From positions 1-7,024 of the forward strand of contig SLAO01000130.1 of the NCBI GenBank assembly GCA_007126835.1: 7,024 nt of DNA, written 5' to 3'. The DNA is from Nitriliruptorales bacterium (lineage in GTDB: Bacteria; Actinomycetota; Nitriliruptoria; Euzebyales; Egibacteraceae). Below are positions 5,856 through 7,024 of the stretch, one piece after another. The notes beneath the pieces were generated by a model that searched no databases, was not told where the DNA came from, and was given only the letters and a program-made list of their open reading frames with translations. The number at the start of each line of letters is the position of its first letter. Within the stretch, counting starts at the first letter, position 1. The position numbers were made by a program, and so were the translations under genes.

Positions 5856-7024
5856 CTACACACCCTCCTTGACGAGGCGGGCCACCGCGTCGGCGAGGCC
5901 CTCGACCTCCTCGCGCGTGCGGCGCTCGGTGACCGCGACCACGACCGACCCAGCGGCGGGACCGTCGGCAACCACGGGGCCGACGAGATAGCCGTCAGCG
6001 TGGAGCCTGGCTACGGCCGCGTGCGGGTCGACGTCGCCCAAGTACACGGGGAACTCCTTGACGAACGGCCCGTCGGTCGCCAGCTCGACCCCGTCGATGG
6101 CGGACAGTCGCTCGGCTGCGTGTCGCGCACGGGCCAGGCAGATGCGCCCTAGCTGAGCCAGGCCTCGCGGGCCGAGCCAGGCGAGGTAGACGAGTGCGGC
6201 GACCGCATTGAGCGTCTGGTTGGTGCAGATGTTGCTCGTGGCGCGCTCGCGTCGGATGTCCTGCTCACGGGCCCGCAGCGTCATCACGTACCCGACGCGG
6301 CCCTCGACGTCCACGGTCCGGCCCACCATGCGCCCAGGTACCCGCCGGACGTGCTCGGTGGTGCACGCCAGGAACCCGAACGTCGGGCCGCCGTACGCAA
6401 GGCCCTGCCCCAACGGCTGCCCCTCGCCGACGCACAGGTCCGCGCCCTGACTTCCCGGCGTGGCGAGCAGGCCGGCGGTGGACGCGTCGAACTTGACGAT
6501 CAGTTGCGCCCCGGCGGCGTGCGCCGCCTCGGCATGCGCGGCGATGTCCTCGACGACGCCCAGCGCGTTGGGCTGGGAGATCACCAGCACGGCGGTGTCG
6601 TCGGCCACCGCCGCTACCGGGGTGCGCCCGTCGGCGTCGAGGGACCTGGTCTCCACGGCGCGCCGCTGCGGATGGGCGTAGGTCGCCACGATCCGCCGGG
6701 ACGGGGCATCGAGGCCGCCGGAGACGACGACCCCGTCGCGTCGCGTGGCCGCACACGCCATCGACACCGCCTCGGCAACCGCGCTGCCCCCGTCGTACAT
6801 CGAGGCGTTGGAGACCTCCAGGCCGGTCAGCTCCGAGATGGCCGTTTGGTACTCGAACAGGGCTTGGAGCATCCCCTGGCTGACCTCGGGTTGGTAGGGC
6901 GTGTACGAGGTCAGCAACTCGCCGCGGGCCAGGGTGGCGCCGACCACCGCGGGCACGTGATGGTCGTACGCGCCGCCACCAGCGAAGCACACGGCGTCGA
7001 TGTGGTTGCGGCTGGCAAGTCCCC
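5856..7024 (-). CDS. gcvPA: Glycine dehydrogenase (decarboxylating) subunit 1, GcvPA (N-terminus beyond window)
   Basis: First subunit of the two-chain glycine decarboxylase P-protein, working as a dimer with GcvPB. About 388 C-terminal residues are present. The frame stays open to the right edge (GLASRNHIDAV precedes CFAGGGAYDHH), so the GTG at 6992 is internal and roughly 60 N-terminal residues lie outside, judged from the usual length of about 440-450. Family motifs seen are FAGGGAYDHHVPAVV, YTPYQPEVSQGMLQALFEYQ, ASMYDGGSAVAEA, YGGPTFGFLA, PGRMVGRTVDVEGRVGYVMTL and SNICTNQTLNAVAALVYL. This subunit resembles the N-terminal half of the fused P-protein and lacks the PLP lysine, which is in GcvPB. 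The TAG stop sits directly before the gcvPB ATG. Identity is firm; the true start cannot be seen. Confidence 0.96.
   Translation of the reverse strand, partial: GLASRNHIDAVCFAGGGAYDHHVPAVVGATLARGELLTSYTPYQPEVSQGMLQALFEYQTAISELTGLEVSNASMYDGGSAVAEAVSMACAATRRDGVVVSGGLDAPSRRIVATYAHPQRRAVETRSLDADGRTPVAAVADDTAVLVISQPNALGVVEDIAAHAEAAHAAGAQLIVKFDASTAGLLATPGSQGADLCVGEGQPLGQGLAYGGPTFGFLACTTEHVRRVPGRMVGRTVDVEGRVGYVMTLRAREQDIRRERATSNICTNQTLNAVAALVYLAWLGPRGLAQLGRICLARARHAAERLSAIDGVELATDGPFVKEFPVYLGDVDPHAAVARLHADGYLVGPVVADGPAAGSVVVAVTERRTREEVEGLADAVARLVKEGV
5864..5870 (-). promoter_or_regulatory. Ribosome binding site of gcvPB inside gcvPA
   Basis: AAGGAGG on the minus strand lies within the last codons of gcvPA (encoding K-E-G), 8 nt before the gcvPB ATG. 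This near-perfect Shine-Dalgarno fixes the gcvPB start and fits coupled translation of two subunits needed in equal amounts. Confidence 0.8.

Noticed and set aside
4209..6152. A 647-codon plus-strand open frame opposite gcvPB and the 3' end of gcvPA
   Set aside because: Shadow of GcvPB/GcvPA coding; the composition is low-complexity and there is no family resemblance.
5856..6992. A complete GcvPA starting at the GTG at 6992
   Set aside because: The frame remains open upstream to the window edge with family-like residues (LASRNH), so the gene is truncated by the window and does not start there.

Overview
This window carries six protein-coding genes, all read from the minus strand. In transcription order (right to left) they are a 3'-terminal part of gcvPA, then gcvPB, then eutN, eutA, eutB and eutC. 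No gene is supported on the plus strand; the long plus-strand open frames opposite eutA/eutB and gcvPB are shadows of GC-rich coding DNA. I see no tRNA, rRNA, CRISPR array, insertion sequence or phage gene.

The DNA is very GC-rich, with strong G/C third-position bias, GTG as well as ATG starts, and Arg/Ala/Gly/Asp-rich proteins. This suggests a high-GC bacterium, most plausibly an actinomycete-like or deep-branching actinobacterial lineage. The glycine decarboxylase P-protein is split into two subunits. That form is known from Firmicutes, Thermotogae, archaea and some other phyla, whereas typical Actinobacteria and Proteobacteria carry one fused chain. The taxonomic call is therefore tentative.

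Right block (4362-7024): gcvPA and gcvPB abut exactly (TAG then ATG) and encode the two subunits of the PLP-dependent P-protein of the glycine cleavage system. The middle block (4070-4361) is noncoding. It holds a tandem 10-bp repeat directly after the gcvPB stop, a 14-bp-stem hairpin that could end gcv transcription, and a second composite hairpin just upstream of eutN.

Left block (14-4069): eutN-eutA-eutB-eutC is a tightly packed operon with gaps of 18, 12 and 9 bp. EutB and EutC form adenosylcobalamin-dependent ethanolamine ammonia-lyase, which converts ethanolamine to acetaldehyde and ammonia. EutA is the ATPase that reactivates the enzyme when its cofactor is damaged. EutN is a pentameric vertex protein of a bacterial microcompartment shell. 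EutC has an N-terminal amphipathic helix of the kind that targets enzymes into such shells. Together these suggest that ethanolamine breakdown is housed in a microcompartment. The hexameric shell proteins and the acetaldehyde-processing enzymes are not in view, and an AGGAG motif at the left edge suggests the operon continues there.

The enzymes themselves are well-known families. The less ordinary points are the eutN-first gene order, the targeting-like EutC tail, the structured eut leader, and the co-directional split glycine decarboxylase next door.
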